64,000 nucleotides of DNA from Streptococcus sanguinis (GTDB lineage Bacteria; Bacillota; Bacilli; Lactobacillales; Streptococcaceae): the NCBI RefSeq assembly GCF_013343115.1, contig NZ_CP054570.1:1736001-1800000 (forward strand), given 5' to 3'. The first letter of the stretch is position 1. The number at the start of each line of letters is the position of its first letter. Shown here in pieces: positions 39,240-51,315 of the stretch. Under the pieces are notes generated by a model. The model did not search any database. It had not been told where the DNA came from and was given only the letters and a program-made list of their open reading frames with translations. The translations under genes were made by a program, and so were the position numbers.

Positions 39240-41555
39240 ATGGTTGTAAAAACAGTTGTTGAAGCTCAAGATATTTTTGACAAAGCTTGGGAAGGCTTCA
39301 AAGGTGAAGACTGGAAAGAGAAAGCAAGTGTTTCTCGCTTCGTTCAAGCTAACTACACACCTTATGATGGAGATGAAAGCTTCTTGGCAGGTCCTACTGA
39401 GCGCTCACTCCACATCAAGAAAATCGTAGAAGAAACAAAAGCTCACTACGAAGAAACTCGTTTCCCAATGGACACTCGTCCAGCATCTATCGCTGATATT
39501 GACGCTGGTTACATTGACAAGGACAACGAACTGATTTACGGTATCCAAAACGACGAACTCTTCAAATTGAACTTCATGCCAAAAGGCGGTATCCGCATGG
39601 CTGAAACTACTTTGAAAGAAAATGGATACGAACCAGATCCTGCTGTTCATGAAATCTTTACTAAATATGTTACTACAGTAAATGATGGTATCTTCCGTGC
39701 TTACACTTCTAACATCCGCCGTGCTCGTCACGCCCACACTGTAACTGGTCTTCCAGATGCTTACTCACGTGGACGTATCATCGGGGTTTACGCACGTCTT
39801 GCTCTTTATGGAGCTGACTACCTCATGGCTGAAAAAGTTCGCGACTGGAATGGTTTGACTGATATTGACGAAGAAACAATCCGTCTGCGCGAAGAAATCA
39901 ACCTGCAATACCAAGCACTTGGTGAAGTTGTAAAATTGGGTGACCTTTACGGAGTTGACGTTCGCCGTCCTGCCTTCGACGTTAAAGAAGCTATCCAATG
40001 GACTAACATCGCCTTCATGGCTGTCTGCCGTGTCATCAACGGTGCTGCTACTTCTCTCGGACGTGTGCCTATCGTTCTTGACATCTATGCTGAACGTGAC
40101 TTGGCTCGCGGTACTTACACTGAATCAGAAATCCAAGAATTTGTTGATGATTTCGTTATGAAGCTTCGTACAGTGAAGTTTGCTCGTACGAAAGCTTACG
40201 ACCAACTTTACTCTGGTGACCCAACCTTCATCACTACTTCTATGGCTGGTATGGGTAACGATGGCCGTCACCGTGTTACAAAGATGGACTATCGTTTCCT
40301 TAACACACTTGACAACATTGGTAACTCTCCAGAGCCAAACTTGACCGTTCTCTGGACTGATAAACTTCCATACTCATTCCGTCGCTACTGTATGCACATG
40401 AGCCACAAGCACTCTTCTATCCAATACGAAGGTGTAACAACTATGGCTAAAGACGGCTACGGTGAAATGAGCTGTATCTCTTGCTGTGTGTCTCCACTTG
40501 ACCCTGAAAACGAAGAACAACGCCACAACATCCAATACTTTGGTGCTCGTGTAAACGTGCTGAAAGCCCTTCTGACAGGTCTCAACGGTGGTTACGACGA
40601 TGTTCATAAAGACTACAAGGTATTTGACATCGAGCCTATCCGTGACGAAGTTCTTGAATTCGAATCAGTTAAAGCAAACTTTGAAAAATCACTTGACTGG
40701 TTGACTGACACTTACGTAGATGCCTTGAACATCATCCACTACATGACTGACAAGTACAACTACGAAGCTGTTCAAATGGCCTTCTTACCAACTTACCAAC
40801 GCGCTAACATGGGATTCGGTATCTGTGGCTTTGCCAACACTGTTGATACCTTGTCAGCTATCAAGTACGCTACAGTAAAACCAATCCGTGACGAAAATGG
40901 CTACATCTACGATTACGAAACAATCGGTGAATACCCACGTTGGGGTGAAGACGATCCTCGTTCAAACGAATTGGCTGAATGGTTGGTTGAAGCTTACACA
41001 ACTCGTCTGCGCAGCCACAAACTGTATAAGAATGCAGAAGCTACTGTGTCTCTTCTGACTATCACATCTAACGTTGCTTACTCTAAACAAACTGGTAACT
41101 CACCAGTTCACAAAGGAGTTTACCTCAACGAAGATGGCAGCGTGAACTTGTCTAAATTGGAATTCTTCTCACCAGGTGCTAACCCATCTAACAAGGCAAA
41201 AGGTGGCTGGTTGCAAAACCTTAACTCTCTTGCTAGCTTGGACTTCAGTTACGCAGCTGACGGTATCTCATTGACAACTCAAGTATCACCTCGTGCGCTT
41301 GGTAAGACTCACGACGAACAAGTAGACAACTTGGTTACTATCCTGGATGGCTACTTCGAAAACGGTGGTCAGCACGTTAACTTGAACGTCATGGACTTGA
41401 AGGACGTTTACGACAAGATTATGTCTGGTGAAGACGTTATCGTTCGTATCTCAGGTTACTGTGTAAACACTAAGTACTTGACTCCAGAGCAAAAAACTGA
41501 ATTGACTCAACGTGTATTCCACGAAGTACTCTCTATGGACGATGCTTTGAGCTAA
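39240..41555 (+). CDS. pflB: Pyruvate formate-lyase
   Basis: 771 residues, full length. It converts pyruvate and CoA to acetyl-CoA and formate in anaerobic mixed-acid fermentation. The active-site pair Cys415-Cys416 lies in [13 protein letters not shown], and the glycyl radical site is Gly739 in VRISGYCVN. The radical must be installed by PflA, which is not in the window. RBS GAGGAAAATCAA. Codon use is extremely biased, as in gdhA, which fits very high expression. Own promoter, terminator at 41584. Confidence 0.98.
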   Translation: MVVKTVVEAQDIFDKAWEGFKGEDWKEKASVSRFVQANYTPYDGDESFLAGPTERSLHIKKIVEETKAHYEETRFPMDTRPASIADIDAGYIDKDNELIYGIQNDELFKLNFMPKGGIRMAETTLKENGYEPDPAVHEIFTKYVTTVNDGIFRAYTSNIRRARHAHTVTGLPDAYSRGRIIGVYARLALYGADYLMAEKVRDWNGLTDIDEETIRLREEINLQYQALGEVVKLGDLYGVDVRRPAFDVKEAIQWTNIAFMAVCRVINGAATSLGRVPIVLDIYAERDLARGTYTESEIQEFVDDFVMKLRTVKFARTKAYDQLYSGDPTFITTSMAGMGNDGRHRVTKMDYRFLNTLDNIGNSPEPNLTVLWTDKLPYSFRRYCMHMSHKHSSIQYEGVTTMAKDGYGEMSCISCCVSPLDPENEEQRHNIQYFGARVNVLKALLTGLNGGYDDVHKDYKVFDIEPIRDEVLEFESVKANFEKSLDWLTDTYVDALNIIHYMTDKYNYEAVQMAFLPTYQRANMGFGICGFANTVDTLSAIKYATVKPIRDENGYIYDYETIGEYPRWGEDDPRSNELAEWLVEAYTTRLRSHKLYKNAEATVSLLTITSNVAYSKQTGNSPVHKGVYLNEDGSVNLSKLEFFSPGANPSNKAKGGWLQNLNSLASLDFSYAADGISLTTQVSPRALGKTHDEQVDNLVTILDGYFENGGQHVNLNVMDLKDVYDKIMSGEDVIVRISGYCVNTKYLTPEQKTELTQRVFHEVLSMDDALS

Positions 41556-41583
41556 TAAACGACTGACGACTTACAAACCATTT

Positions 41584-41618
41584 GAAAGAAGATTGGGGAT
41601 TTCCAATCTTCTTTTTTG
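41584..41618 (+). terminator. Terminator after pflB
   Basis: AAGAAGATTGG / CCAATCTTCTTTTTT with a 6-base loop. Confidence 0.9.
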
Positions 41619-41671
41619 TATTTCAGACTTCAAATGACTACTAACTTGATGAAATTTTTCAGAGGCTTTAT

Positions 41672-41679
41672 GGTATAAT
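41672..41679 (+). promoter_or_regulatory. Extended -10 promoter of the ThrE-type genes
   Basis: TGGTATAAT with TATAAT at 41674-41679; the -35 region is poor. About 35 bases before the start codon. Confidence 0.55.
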
Positions 41680-41714
41680 GGTTCTATTGCTATACTAGGA
41701 AAAGGACTGGGGAA

Positions 41715-42491
41715 ATGACAGAGAAAGGTATCAGGGAAGAAGCCAAAGATTTCAATCTGGCGGTAGATGTTATCATGCTGGCTGGAACACTACTGCTGCA
41801 GAGCGGATCCGAGACTTATCGGGTGGAAGACACCATGATTCGTATCGCTCATTCGCAAGGGATTATCGACTGCAACGCCTTAGCAATGCCAGTGGCTATT
41901 TTCTTTTCGATTGAAAATACAAACGTCTCACGGATGAAGCGCAATCTCAAGACCAACTACAACATTGAGAAGGTCTGCGATGTCAATCAGGTCTCCCGTC
42001 AGTTGGTAACAGGAGAAATCAGACTTCAAGAGGCTTTTGATGAGCTGAATCGCCTCAAAGTTAAGGAGCTCCCCTATAATAACAAGCAGCTGATTGCAGC
42101 AGCAACGCTCAGTGCTCCCTTCTTCTCCATCATGTTTGGCGGAAACTTCTACGATGCTTTAGGCGCGGCCATTGCCACCTTCTTTGGCTTTGCTTTCTCT
42201 TTGTATGTGGACAAGTATATCCGTATCCCTTTTGTGACAGCTTTTGCTGGTGCCTTTGTCTTTGGACTGCTGGCTCATATCTGGACACGCTATTCTGGTT
42301 TTAACTCCACAGATGATTTGATTATTGCGGGTTCTGTCATGCCTTTTGTGCCCGGCATTGCTCTGACCAACTCTGTGCGTGACATCATGACCAACCATAT
42401 CAACTCTGGGATGAGCAAGCTCTTTGAATCGCTCCTCATCACTCTTGCTCTCGGTGCAGGTACCTCTGTCGCCCTCCTTATTATGAAATAA
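41715..42491 (+). CDS. Threonine/serine exporter, large subunit (ThrE N-terminal type)
   Basis: 258 residues of the DUF1212 / ThrE N-terminal family. A soluble N-terminal part (LAVDVIMLAGTLLLQSGSETYRVEDTMIRIAHSQGI, NALAMPVAIFFSIE) is followed by about five membrane segments (LIAAATLSAPFFSIMFGG, FVTAFAGAFVFGLLAHIW, IIAGSVMPFVPGIALTNSVRDIM, LFESLLITLALGAGTSVALLIM). Full ThrE is one chain with ~10 segments; here it is split into two adjacent genes. It probably exports threonine or serine. GGGGAAATG gives a moderate start. The next gene follows after 4 bases. Confidence 0.85.
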   Translation: MTEKGIREEAKDFNLAVDVIMLAGTLLLQSGSETYRVEDTMIRIAHSQGIIDCNALAMPVAIFFSIENTNVSRMKRNLKTNYNIEKVCDVNQVSRQLVTGEIRLQEAFDELNRLKVKELPYNNKQLIAAATLSAPFFSIMFGGNFYDALGAAIATFFGFAFSLYVDKYIRIPFVTAFAGAFVFGLLAHIWTRYSGFNSTDDLIIAGSVMPFVPGIALTNSVRDIMTNHINSGMSKLFESLLITLALGAGTSVALLIMK

Positions 42492-42495
42492 GCCT

Positions 42496-42963
42496 ATGAC
42501 AATCTTGACATTCTTACTGCAAGCAGTTGCCAGCCTACTGGCTATCATTACTTTTTTAATCGTTCTAAATGTCCAGCGCAGTATGCTGATTCCCGGTGGA
42601 GTACTGGGTATGGCTATTTGGCTACTCTATCTCCTGCTCAAAGGACCGACCAACGTCATCATAGCAACCTTTGTGGCTGCTATCATTGGTTCCTGCGTCA
42701 GCCAAATTCTCAGCATCATCTACAAAACGCCCGCTGTTGTTTTTGTTTTGGCCATTCTAGCGCCTTTGGTCCCAGGCTACATTTCCTATCGGACGACTGC
42801 CTTCTTTGTCACTGGTGACTACAGCCAGGCTATGATTCACGCCACTCTGGTAGTCATTCTAGCCTTGGTCATCTCAATTGGCATGGCCAGCGGCACCGTC
42901 GTACTCAAGCTCTACCACTACTTGAAAAAGCGCCAAACCAAACTCACAGTAAATAAACAGTAG
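42496..42963 (+). CDS. Threonine/serine exporter, small subunit (DUF3815 type)
   Basis: 155 residues, four to five hydrophobic segments (FLLQAVASLLAIITFLIVLN, GVLGMAIWLLYLLL, VIIATFVAAIIGSCVSQILSIIY, VVFVLAILAPLVPGYISYRTTAFFV, ATLVVILALVISIGMASGTVVL). It corresponds to the C-terminal half of ThrE and contains the same P-x-VPG motif (APLVPGYISY) as the partner (MPFVPGIALT). Starts 4 bases after the large subunit, so the two are one operon and presumably one transporter. Confidence 0.85.
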   Translation: MTILTFLLQAVASLLAIITFLIVLNVQRSMLIPGGVLGMAIWLLYLLLKGPTNVIIATFVAAIIGSCVSQILSIIYKTPAVVFVLAILAPLVPGYISYRTTAFFVTGDYSQAMIHATLVVILALVISIGMASGTVVLKLYHYLKKRQTKLTVNKQ

Positions 42964-43053
42964 AGTCATCTGCTGTTTTTATTTTGGAAAATACATCTTA
43001 AGCCTGATTTAGCTGAGATTAGATGTTTTTTGTAAGAGTTTTATTCCTAAGTA

Positions 43054-43062
43054 TGGTAAAAT
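43054..43062 (+). promoter_or_regulatory. mvaS extended -10
   Basis: TGGTAAAAT with TAAAAT at 43057-43062, 46 bases before the mvaS start; weak -35. Confidence 0.45.
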
Positions 43063-43108
43063 AGTTTTCGGAATATACTAGAATAAAAGGATTTAAAGAG
43101 GTCTTATA

Positions 43109-44287
43109 ATGACAATCGGAATCGACAAAATCGGTTTTGCGACCAGTAATTATGTTTTAAAATTAAATGATTTAGCAGCAGCCCGTGGGACTGACCCAGA
43201 AAAGCTTAGCAAGGGGCTCTTGCTCAAGGAACTAAGCATTGCTCCTCTGACCGAGGATATTGTTACCTTGGGAGCGGCGGCAGCAGAACCCATCCTGACA
43301 ACAGAGGACAAAGAAAAGATTGATATGGTCATCGTGGCCACTGAGTCAGGGATTGACCAGAGCAAGGCGGCAGCCGTTTTTGTCCACGGCCTTTTGGGCA
43401 TCCAGCCCTTTGCCCGCAGCTTTGAAATCAAGGAAGCCTGCTATGGAGCTACTGCTGCACTGGACTATGCCAAGCTCCATATCGAAAAACATCCAGACAG
43501 CAAAGTTTTGGTGTTAGCTAGCGACATTGCCAAGTATGGCATTAACACACCTGGCGAGCCAACCCAGGGAGCGGGAGCTATTTCTATGCTAATTAGCAGC
43601 AATCCTCGTATCCTCGCTTTCAATGATGATAATGTAGCTCAGACACGTGATGTCATGGATTTTTGGCGCCCAAATTACTCGACAACTCCTTATGTCAACG
43701 GTCTCTATTCAACCCAGCAATATCTGGATAGCTTAAAGACAACTTGGACAGAGTACCAAAAACGCCACAAGCTGGCTCTCAAAGATTTTGCGGCCTACTG
43801 CTTCCACCTGCCTTATCCAAAATTGGCCCTTAAAGGCCTCAATAAAATCATGGATAAAAGCCTTCCTCAGGAGCAGCAAGACCAGCTTAGAAAGAACTTT
43901 GAAGCCTCTATTCTTTACAGCCAAAAGGTTGGAAATATCTATACAGGCTCCCTCTTCCTAGGCCTCCTGTCCCTTTTAGAAAACTCTGACAACCTCAAGG
44001 CTGGCGATCGGATTGCTCTCTTCGGCTATGGCAGCGGAGCTGTCTCTGAAATCTTCAGCGCCAATTTGGTAGAAGGCTATGAAAAGCATCTATCCCAGAC
44101 ACGTCTAGAGGAATTAGACCAGCGTCAGGCTCTTTCCATCCCGGATTATGAGCGCATCTTTTTTGAAGAAGCTGAGCTTGATGCGGAGGGCAATGCCAGC
44201 TTCTCTGGCTATGAAGACCAAAGCTTTGCTCTGGCAGAAATTGCAGAGCACCAGCGTAAGTACATCAAAGTTGAGAAATCATCATGA
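43109..44287 (+). CDS. mvaS: HMG-CoA synthase
   Basis: 392 residues, full length. It condenses acetyl-CoA with acetoacetyl-CoA to HMG-CoA, the second step of the mevalonate pathway. Seen: Glu79 in MVIVATESGIDQSKAAAVFVHGLLG, the acyl-enzyme Cys111 in EIKEACYGATAALDYAK, and GNIYTGSLFLGLLSLLEN plus GDRIALFGYGSGAVSEIFSANL near the C-terminus. AAAGAGGTC lies before the ATG. Its last bases overlap the start of mvaA by 4 (ATGA). Confidence 0.95.
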   Translation: MTIGIDKIGFATSNYVLKLNDLAAARGTDPEKLSKGLLLKELSIAPLTEDIVTLGAAAAEPILTTEDKEKIDMVIVATESGIDQSKAAAVFVHGLLGIQPFARSFEIKEACYGATAALDYAKLHIEKHPDSKVLVLASDIAKYGINTPGEPTQGAGAISMLISSNPRILAFNDDNVAQTRDVMDFWRPNYSTTPYVNGLYSTQQYLDSLKTTWTEYQKRHKLALKDFAAYCFHLPYPKLALKGLNKIMDKSLPQEQQDQLRKNFEASILYSQKVGNIYTGSLFLGLLSLLENSDNLKAGDRIALFGYGSGAVSEIFSANLVEGYEKHLSQTRLEELDQRQALSIPDYERIFFEEAELDAEGNASFSGYEDQSFALAEIAEHQRKYIKVEKSS

Positions 44288-45558
44288 AAGTAAACTGGAC
44301 TGGATTTTCCAAAAAAACTCCTGCTGAACGGCTGCAGATGTTGAAAGAAAAGGGACTTTTACAAGATGAACATTGGCAGCTGCTAGACAGTCAGCAGACT
44401 TTGCCTCTGGAAACAGCCAACCAGATGAGTGAAAATGTACTGGCCACTCTGGCCCTGCCCTACTCTCTGGTGCCAGACTTTCTGGTGGATGGTAAGACCT
44501 ATCAAGTTCCATTTGTGACAGAAGAGCCATCTGTTGTAGCAGCGGCTAGCTTTGCGGCTAAGATTATCAAACGTTCAGGCGGATTTGAGACCGAGGTTCA
44601 CAAACGCCAGATGATTGGACAGATTGCCCTTTATCAGGTTGAAAAGATCGACCAAGCCATTAAAGATGTTCTCAGGAAAAAGAAAGAGTTGCTGGAGCAG
44701 GCCAACCAAGCCTATCCATCGATCGTTGCCCGTGGGGGCGGAGCTAGAGATCTCTGGCTGGAGCAAAAGGATGACTTCCTCATTTTCTATCTATCTGTGG
44801 ATACGCAGGAAGCTATGGGAGCCAATATGCTCAACACCATGCTGGAGGCCCTCACCCTTCCTCTGAAAGATCTGACTGGCGGTAAGAGTCTGATGGCTAT
44901 CCTGTCAAACTATGCAACAGATAGTCTCGTAACAGCCCGCTGTGTCATCGGCTATCGCTTTCTCAGCCGGGATACGGCCGAGGCGGAACTTCTTGCGGAT
45001 AAAATGCAGCTGGCCAGCAAATTAGCCCAGGTTGACCCTTACCGGGCAGCTACCCACAATAAAGGTATCTTTAATGGTATTGATGCTTTGGTGCTGGCTA
45101 CTGGAAATGACTGGAGGGCTGTAGAAGCCGGTGCCCATGCCTATGCCAGCCGAGAAGGAAGCTACCGCGGCCTCTCTACTTGGACGGCAGACCCAGACAA
45201 ACGCCAGCTTCATGGTCAGATGACCCTGCCCATGCCCATTGCAACTAAAGGAGGTTCCATTGGCCTCAATCCCGCAGTGGCAGCCAGCTTTGACTTGCTG
45301 GTGCAGCCTCAGGCCAAGGAATTGGCTTCCCTCATCGTTTCAGTCGGATTGGCACAAAACTTCGCCGCCCTCAAAGCCCTAGTCAGCACTGGCATCCAAG
45401 CCGGTCATATGAAATTGCAAGCCAAATCTTTAGCATTGCAAGCTGGAGCCCAAGGCGAAGAAATCGCTGCTGTAGCCAGTTGTTTAACAGTCAAGAAGAC
45501 TTTCAACCTCGCTGCTGCCCAGGAAATACTAGCTGACTTACGAAAACAGGACAAGTAA
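44284..45558 (+). CDS. mvaA: HMG-CoA reductase, class II
   Basis: 424 residues, the bacterial class II form without a membrane domain. It reduces HMG-CoA to mevalonate. Seen: the N-terminal FSKKTPAERLQMLKEKGLL, ENVLATLALPYSLVPDFLVDGKTYQVPFVTEEPSVVAAASFAAKI (catalytic Glu in TEEPSVVA), RAATHNKGIFNGIDALVLATGNDWRAVEAGAHAYASR (Lys and Asp), and GQMTLPMPIATKGGSIGLNP. Translation is coupled to mvaS by a 4-base overlap. The terminator at 45557 separates it from the convergent mvaK1-D-K2-fni operon. Confidence 0.95.
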   Translation: MKVNWTGFSKKTPAERLQMLKEKGLLQDEHWQLLDSQQTLPLETANQMSENVLATLALPYSLVPDFLVDGKTYQVPFVTEEPSVVAAASFAAKIIKRSGGFETEVHKRQMIGQIALYQVEKIDQAIKDVLRKKKELLEQANQAYPSIVARGGGARDLWLEQKDDFLIFYLSVDTQEAMGANMLNTMLEALTLPLKDLTGGKSLMAILSNYATDSLVTARCVIGYRFLSRDTAEAELLADKMQLASKLAQVDPYRAATHNKGIFNGIDALVLATGNDWRAVEAGAHAYASREGSYRGLSTWTADPDKRQLHGQMTLPMPIATKGGSIGLNPAVAASFDLLVQPQAKELASLIVSVGLAQNFAALKALVSTGIQAGHMKLQAKSLALQAGAQGEEIAAVASCLTVKKTFNLAAAQEILADLRKQDK

Positions 45559-45583
45559 AAAGGCCATTGATGGCCTTTTTTGT
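45557..45583 (+). terminator. Bidirectional terminator mvaA / fni
   Basis: AAAAGGCCA / TGGCCTTTTTT with a 4-base loop, between convergent operons. Confidence 0.9.
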
Positions 45584-45598
45584 ATGTCTTTATGCTAT

Positions 45599-47595
<1,997 letters not shown>

Positions 47596-47606
<11 letters not shown>

Positions 47607-48543
47607 CTGACAAGTCCTTTGTTTTGGAGACGATAAGCCGGTAGTCCTTCTCAAAAATAGCCACCAGATGGGCTAGGTCTTCCTCCAAGCAGAGCACCTT
47701 GACATTTGGCCCCGCATCCATGGTAAAGTAGCAACGCTCGCCCTGGTCCCGCAGCTTTCTGACAGCATCCATAGCTTGGTAAGACTCCTCTGTCAGATAA
47801 GAAAACGGCGGATAAGCTTTCTCTGTCGTGGCATGCATCCGGAGAGCATTTTCTTCCGTCAGCTGACCCACCTTGGCAAAATTATTGTCTCGTAAATAGC
47901 CTAGCATAGCCTGATAATCCAAGGCAGACTGGGCAATCCAATCTGGGAAAATGGTGGAAGTTTTAGCACAGAGCTCCATACCGTCACGGCTGGAAATGGG
48001 CTTTTTCTCATCGTGCAGAACCAACATAATCATGGCTAGCTTCAAATCCGTCTTGACTGGATAAATGGCCCCACTGTCCTTATCCCAGGCCGCTAGCGGA
48101 CCAAAGAAAGACCGAGCTGATGACCCTGAAGCAAACTTGGCCAGCTGAGCCAGTTCTTCCGTCTGATAGCCTGTCTGAAAATAGGAATTGCAGGCCTTGA
48201 CTAGGGCTGACAGACCGCTGGAGCTGGAAGACAGGCCCGCTGCTGTCGGCATATTATTGCTGGTATCAACGCGGACAAAACCATCTTCTGGAGAACGAAA
48301 ACGGTCAATTATCTTACTGATTTTGGCATGTTCTGCCGGGCTTTGCAGCTGACCGTCAATATAAAACTCATCTCCAGTCGCTGAATCCGGCAAAGGACTC
48401 AGCTGGGTCTCAGTATACATATTTTCCAGTGTCAGCGAGATACTGCTGGTAGACGGAATCATCTTTTCTGCATCTTTCTTCCCCCAATATTTGACAATTG
48501 CAATATTGGCATAGGATTTGACACTTACAGGCTTTCGATCCAT
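47596..48543 (-). CDS. mvaD: Mevalonate diphosphate decarboxylase
   Basis: 315 residues. It makes isopentenyl diphosphate by ATP-dependent decarboxylation. Seen: the N-terminal VKSYANIAIVKYWGKKD, STSSISLTLENMYTETQL, the loop MPTAAGLSSSSSGLSALVKACN, SGSSARSFFGPLAAWDKDSGAIYP and YFTMDAGPNVKVLCLEED (catalytic Asp). The ATG lies inside the 3' end of mvaK1 (19-base overlap). Confidence 0.96.
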
Positions 48544-49403
48544 GTGTTAATGGCCCCTTTCTCTCTCAATAAGGCGGCTAAGGCCTCCGCCTGACTTCTT
48601 TCTCCTACAAGAGCAATGACACAGCCACCCAGACCGCCGCCGCTCATCTTAGCTCCCAAAGCTCCATTTTCAAGAGCTGCCGCTACCAGCTCATCTGCTT
48701 TCTGGCAAGAAACCCCTAGCTTGGCTAGCTTCTCATGAGCCTTGGTCATAGCTTGTCCCATTGTCATCAGGTCCTTGATAGAAATAGCCTTCTCAAGGAT
48801 TTTCGTTAAATTCCCCAATTCCTGCAGCAAAGGCAGAGCCTTTTGGCCCTGACTTTCTACAGCACGGATGGCTTCGCGGGTATGACCGTGAATGCCCGTA
48901 TCTGCAATGACTAAAAAGGCATCCAGATCCAGCTCTATTTCACTGAAACCGAAATTGCGGATAAACTTAATAGCTACATCGCTAAGGCAGGTCTTGGCAT
49001 CAAGCCCGCTGGGATTCATATGGGCAATCATCTCTGCCCGATTGGCTAGAATCTCCAGTGTCTGGTCATCCAGTTCTTCCTCAAAGTAGTCAAAGACCGC
49101 CCGAATGGCCGCAATACTGACCGCGGCTGAAGAGCCCATCCCTCTCTTCTCAGGGACCATGGACTCCACCTGACAGCGAATCTTAGCTCCCTGCCTGCCT
49201 AGATGTTCTAGACAGGCAAAAACAGCCATGGACAGCGTATCTTCAGCGTAGAGGGTCCAGGCCCGCTCAGACGGAAAGACCTGACAGGTCACTTCGATAC
49301 GATTAAGAGGCAGGGAAATAGCCGGATAGCCATAGACCACCGAATGCTCTCCCATTAAAATAATTTTACTGTGTGCCTTGCCGACACCGATTTTTTTTGT
49401 CAT
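48525..49403 (-). CDS. mvaK1: Mevalonate kinase
   Basis: 292 residues, GHMP family. Seen: GVGKAHSKIILMGEHSVVYGYPAISLPL, VPEKRGMGSSAAVSIAAIRAVFDYF (phosphate loop), IAHMNPSGLDAKTCLSDVAIKF (catalytic Asp in GLDAKT) and GALGAKMSGGGLGGCVIALVG. It phosphorylates mevalonate and in pneumococci is feedback-inhibited by diphosphomevalonate. First gene of mvaK1-mvaD-mvaK2-fni. The start has only a weak GAGAAGA site. Its promoter must lie in 49404-49524. Confidence 0.95.
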   Translation of the reverse strand: MTKKIGVGKAHSKIILMGEHSVVYGYPAISLPLNRIEVTCQVFPSERAWTLYAEDTLSMAVFACLEHLGRQGAKIRCQVESMVPEKRGMGSSAAVSIAAIRAVFDYFEEELDDQTLEILANRAEMIAHMNPSGLDAKTCLSDVAIKFIRNFGFSEIELDLDAFLVIADTGIHGHTREAIRAVESQGQKALPLLQELGNLTKILEKAISIKDLMTMGQAMTKAHEKLAKLGVSCQKADELVAAALENGALGAKMSGGGLGGCVIALVGERSQAEALAALLREKGAINTWIESL

Positions 49404-49523
49404 AGTCTTCTCTTATCTGTAGATTCTCTCTATCTTATTTTAATATACTTTGGCAAAAAAAGCGATTTTTATTCAGAGAAAATCACTGGGGCTAGAGACC
49501 GATATTTATATAGGCACACATGA

Positions 49524-49552
49524 TAAAACCCCGGAGCTTGCAGCCGGAGTCT
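49524..49552 (-). terminator. Terminator after the serine hydrolase gene
   Basis: ACTCCGG / CCGGGGT (one G-T pair) with a 9-base loop and TTTTAT on the minus strand. It overlaps the stop codon region. Confidence 0.7.
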
Positions 49553-49553
49553 T

Positions 49554-50489
49554 TTAAAGTTCTATTCTTATCAGGTCCATCAGCTGGTTCCGATCCAAGA
49601 TCCATTGAGCCCGCTCGTCTTTTTCATAGGTCCGGTTGGACAGGAAAATAGCCGCCTGTTGCTCCTTGCGATTATACATGATAAAGGTTCCCGTGTAGCC
49701 AGTGTGATCCAGCCAATCGTCCTCCAAATTCCAGGCTAAACTGCGCCTTTTACCCGGCTCTTTAGAAAAATTCTGGGTCAGATTTGCCGCAAAGTCATCC
49801 TGCAGATAATGCTCCAGAAATATTTCCAAATCCTTGAGAGTGGAAAATAAGCCAGCACTGCCAGCATGGATTCCTAGAACACGCGCCTTAGGGTCATGAA
49901 CCTGACCATCCTTGACACCGCGAACGGTCGGCACAGCTCCTGGAACTGGCCCAAAACTAGTCTTAGCCAAACCCCAAGGCTGGAAAATCTGACTTTGAAA
50001 AATCTGATCCAAGGCCTGACTGTAGATCTCTTCCAACATAAAGCCCAAGAGCAGAAAATTCACATCCGTATAGCGAAAGGTCTTATCTTCAAGCACCGTC
50101 AAATGATTAAGCGCTGCTTTCAACTCGGGAGCTGTCAGCTGGTCACGATTGGGAATAAAGGGATCCAGCCCAGATGTGTGGGTCAAAAGCTGACGCAAGG
50201 TCACATCTTCTCGACGGAAGACCGGATAGTAATGCTGCAAGGGCAAATCCAGCTCCAGCTTGCCCTGCTCATACAAAAAGGCTGCCAGAGTACCAACTCC
50301 GACCACCTTGCTAACGCTAGCCAAGTCATAGACCAAACCAGCTTGAGTAGCCTTTTTTTCTTGCGGATCAGCTAGACCAAAGTAGAATTCCTGCCACCGG
50401 CCAGCTTGATACAAGGCCAGACTAGCACCGGGATAGATATAGTCTTTCAGCTGTTCTTGGATTTTACTGATGATTTTTTCTAGAGTCAT
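49554..50489 (-). CDS. Beta-lactamase-fold serine hydrolase
   Basis: 311 residues, class C beta-lactamase / esterase fold. Seen: the catalytic SVSK (SxxK) in VYDLASVSKVVGVGTLAAFLYEQGKL, a tyrosine motif FRYTDVNFLLLGFMLEEI (YxN type), and HTGYTGTFIMY (replacing KTG). LLTHTSGLDPFIPN is also characteristic. No signal peptide, so it is cytosolic or released unusually. The substrate is unknown; relatives are carboxylesterases or D-aminopeptidases. It overlaps the end of cppA by 4 bases, so the pair forms an operon. Confidence 0.88.
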   Translation of the reverse strand: MTLEKIISKIQEQLKDYIYPGASLALYQAGRWQEFYFGLADPQEKKATQAGLVYDLASVSKVVGVGTLAAFLYEQGKLELDLPLQHYYPVFRREDVTLRQLLTHTSGLDPFIPNRDQLTAPELKAALNHLTVLEDKTFRYTDVNFLLLGFMLEEIYSQALDQIFQSQIFQPWGLAKTSFGPVPGAVPTVRGVKDGQVHDPKARVLGIHAGSAGLFSTLKDLEIFLEHYLQDDFAANLTQNFSKEPGKRRSLAWNLEDDWLDHTGYTGTFIMYNRKEQQAAIFLSNRTYEKDERAQWILDRNQLMDLIRIEL

Positions 50490-51220
50490 GCTTCAAACCA
50501 CAATTCAATCTTGCTAGAATCCTGACTCAGCAAGAACTTATCTGACTTGGGTACAAAGATCTTGCGTCCTTCAAAGACAGGACGCAGCGCAGCGGTTTCT
50601 AAACGATTGACCTGAGCTTTGAGCATGGTCAAGTCCCAAGTTAGGGCACTGTCAGTCTGCAAGTCTTGACCCTCTGCTTCTGTAAAGGTCAGAAAATCCA
50701 GCGCATTTTCAATCTTGCTGTAAAATTCTTGGGCTGCATTGGCATCGGGCACACGAATTTCTACCGTCTCTATCTCAAATTGGCTAAGACCGATGAAGTC
50801 CTCTTGCTTTTCAAAGACAGGAGCCTCCGCCACTTCTTGCAGACTTGCTCTATTCTCTTCTGCATGCAGGAGAACTAGGTCTCCTTCTGGCGACAGGGCT
50901 TCAAAAGCATAGCCTTTCTCTCCTTGATACAGCTTTGTCCAAGCAGGCTTTTGAGCCAATAGAGACTCGATTTCTTTAGCATCTGCAACCTTGACAAGGA
51001 TTCTGGCTAATTTTTTAGGACCTTTGACTCGCCGAGACCGCATGCTGGGTGATTCTTCCAGCTGCAGTTTCTCAGTCTTGGTCTGATCTCCCAAGGACAG
51101 AAAAGCAGCTTCCTCTAAAAGGGCCTTCATGCCCAGCTGATTTACAAAAAACTCTTGATTTAAATGACGATTATTGATCTTTAATACAGGGATAATTCTA
51201 ATAATATGATTCGCGCTCAT
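50486..51220 (-). CDS. cppA: CppA family protein
   Basis: 244 residues. N-terminal glyoxalase/VOC-like part (IIRIIPVLKINNRHLNQEFFVNQLGMKALLEEAAFLSLGDQ) and a C-terminal CppA domain (LSQFEIETVEIRVPDANAAQEFYSKI...). CppA was described in streptococci as a C3-degrading proteinase, but no secretion signal or protease motif is visible, so that label is weak. GGAGGAATT precedes the ATG. The serine hydrolase gene follows with a 4-base overlap. Confidence 0.85.
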   Translation of the reverse strand: MSANHIIRIIPVLKINNRHLNQEFFVNQLGMKALLEEAAFLSLGDQTKTEKLQLEESPSMRSRRVKGPKKLARILVKVADAKEIESLLAQKPAWTKLYQGEKGYAFEALSPEGDLVLLHAEENRASLQEVAEAPVFEKQEDFIGLSQFEIETVEIRVPDANAAQEFYSKIENALDFLTFTEAEGQDLQTDSALTWDLTMLKAQVNRLETAALRPVFEGRKIFVPKSDKFLLSQDSSKIELWFEA

Positions 51221-51315
51221 AATTCCTCCAAACCATTTTATTGTAATGGATTTTCATCTTTTTGACAAGAAATTATGCGCAATCCAACAATTTTTAAAAC
51301 AAGAAGACCTTGGAT

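Noticed and set aside
39405..40607. Long antisense frames inside pflB (minus strand)
   Set aside because: They follow from the strong codon bias of pflB, which avoids stops on the opposite strand. No ribosome sites. The same applies to antisense frames in gdhA.
41651..41665. CodY-like box upstream of the ThrE-type exporter
   Set aside because: The best alignment (ATTTTTCAGAGGCTT) matches only 11 of 15 positions and lacks the right half.
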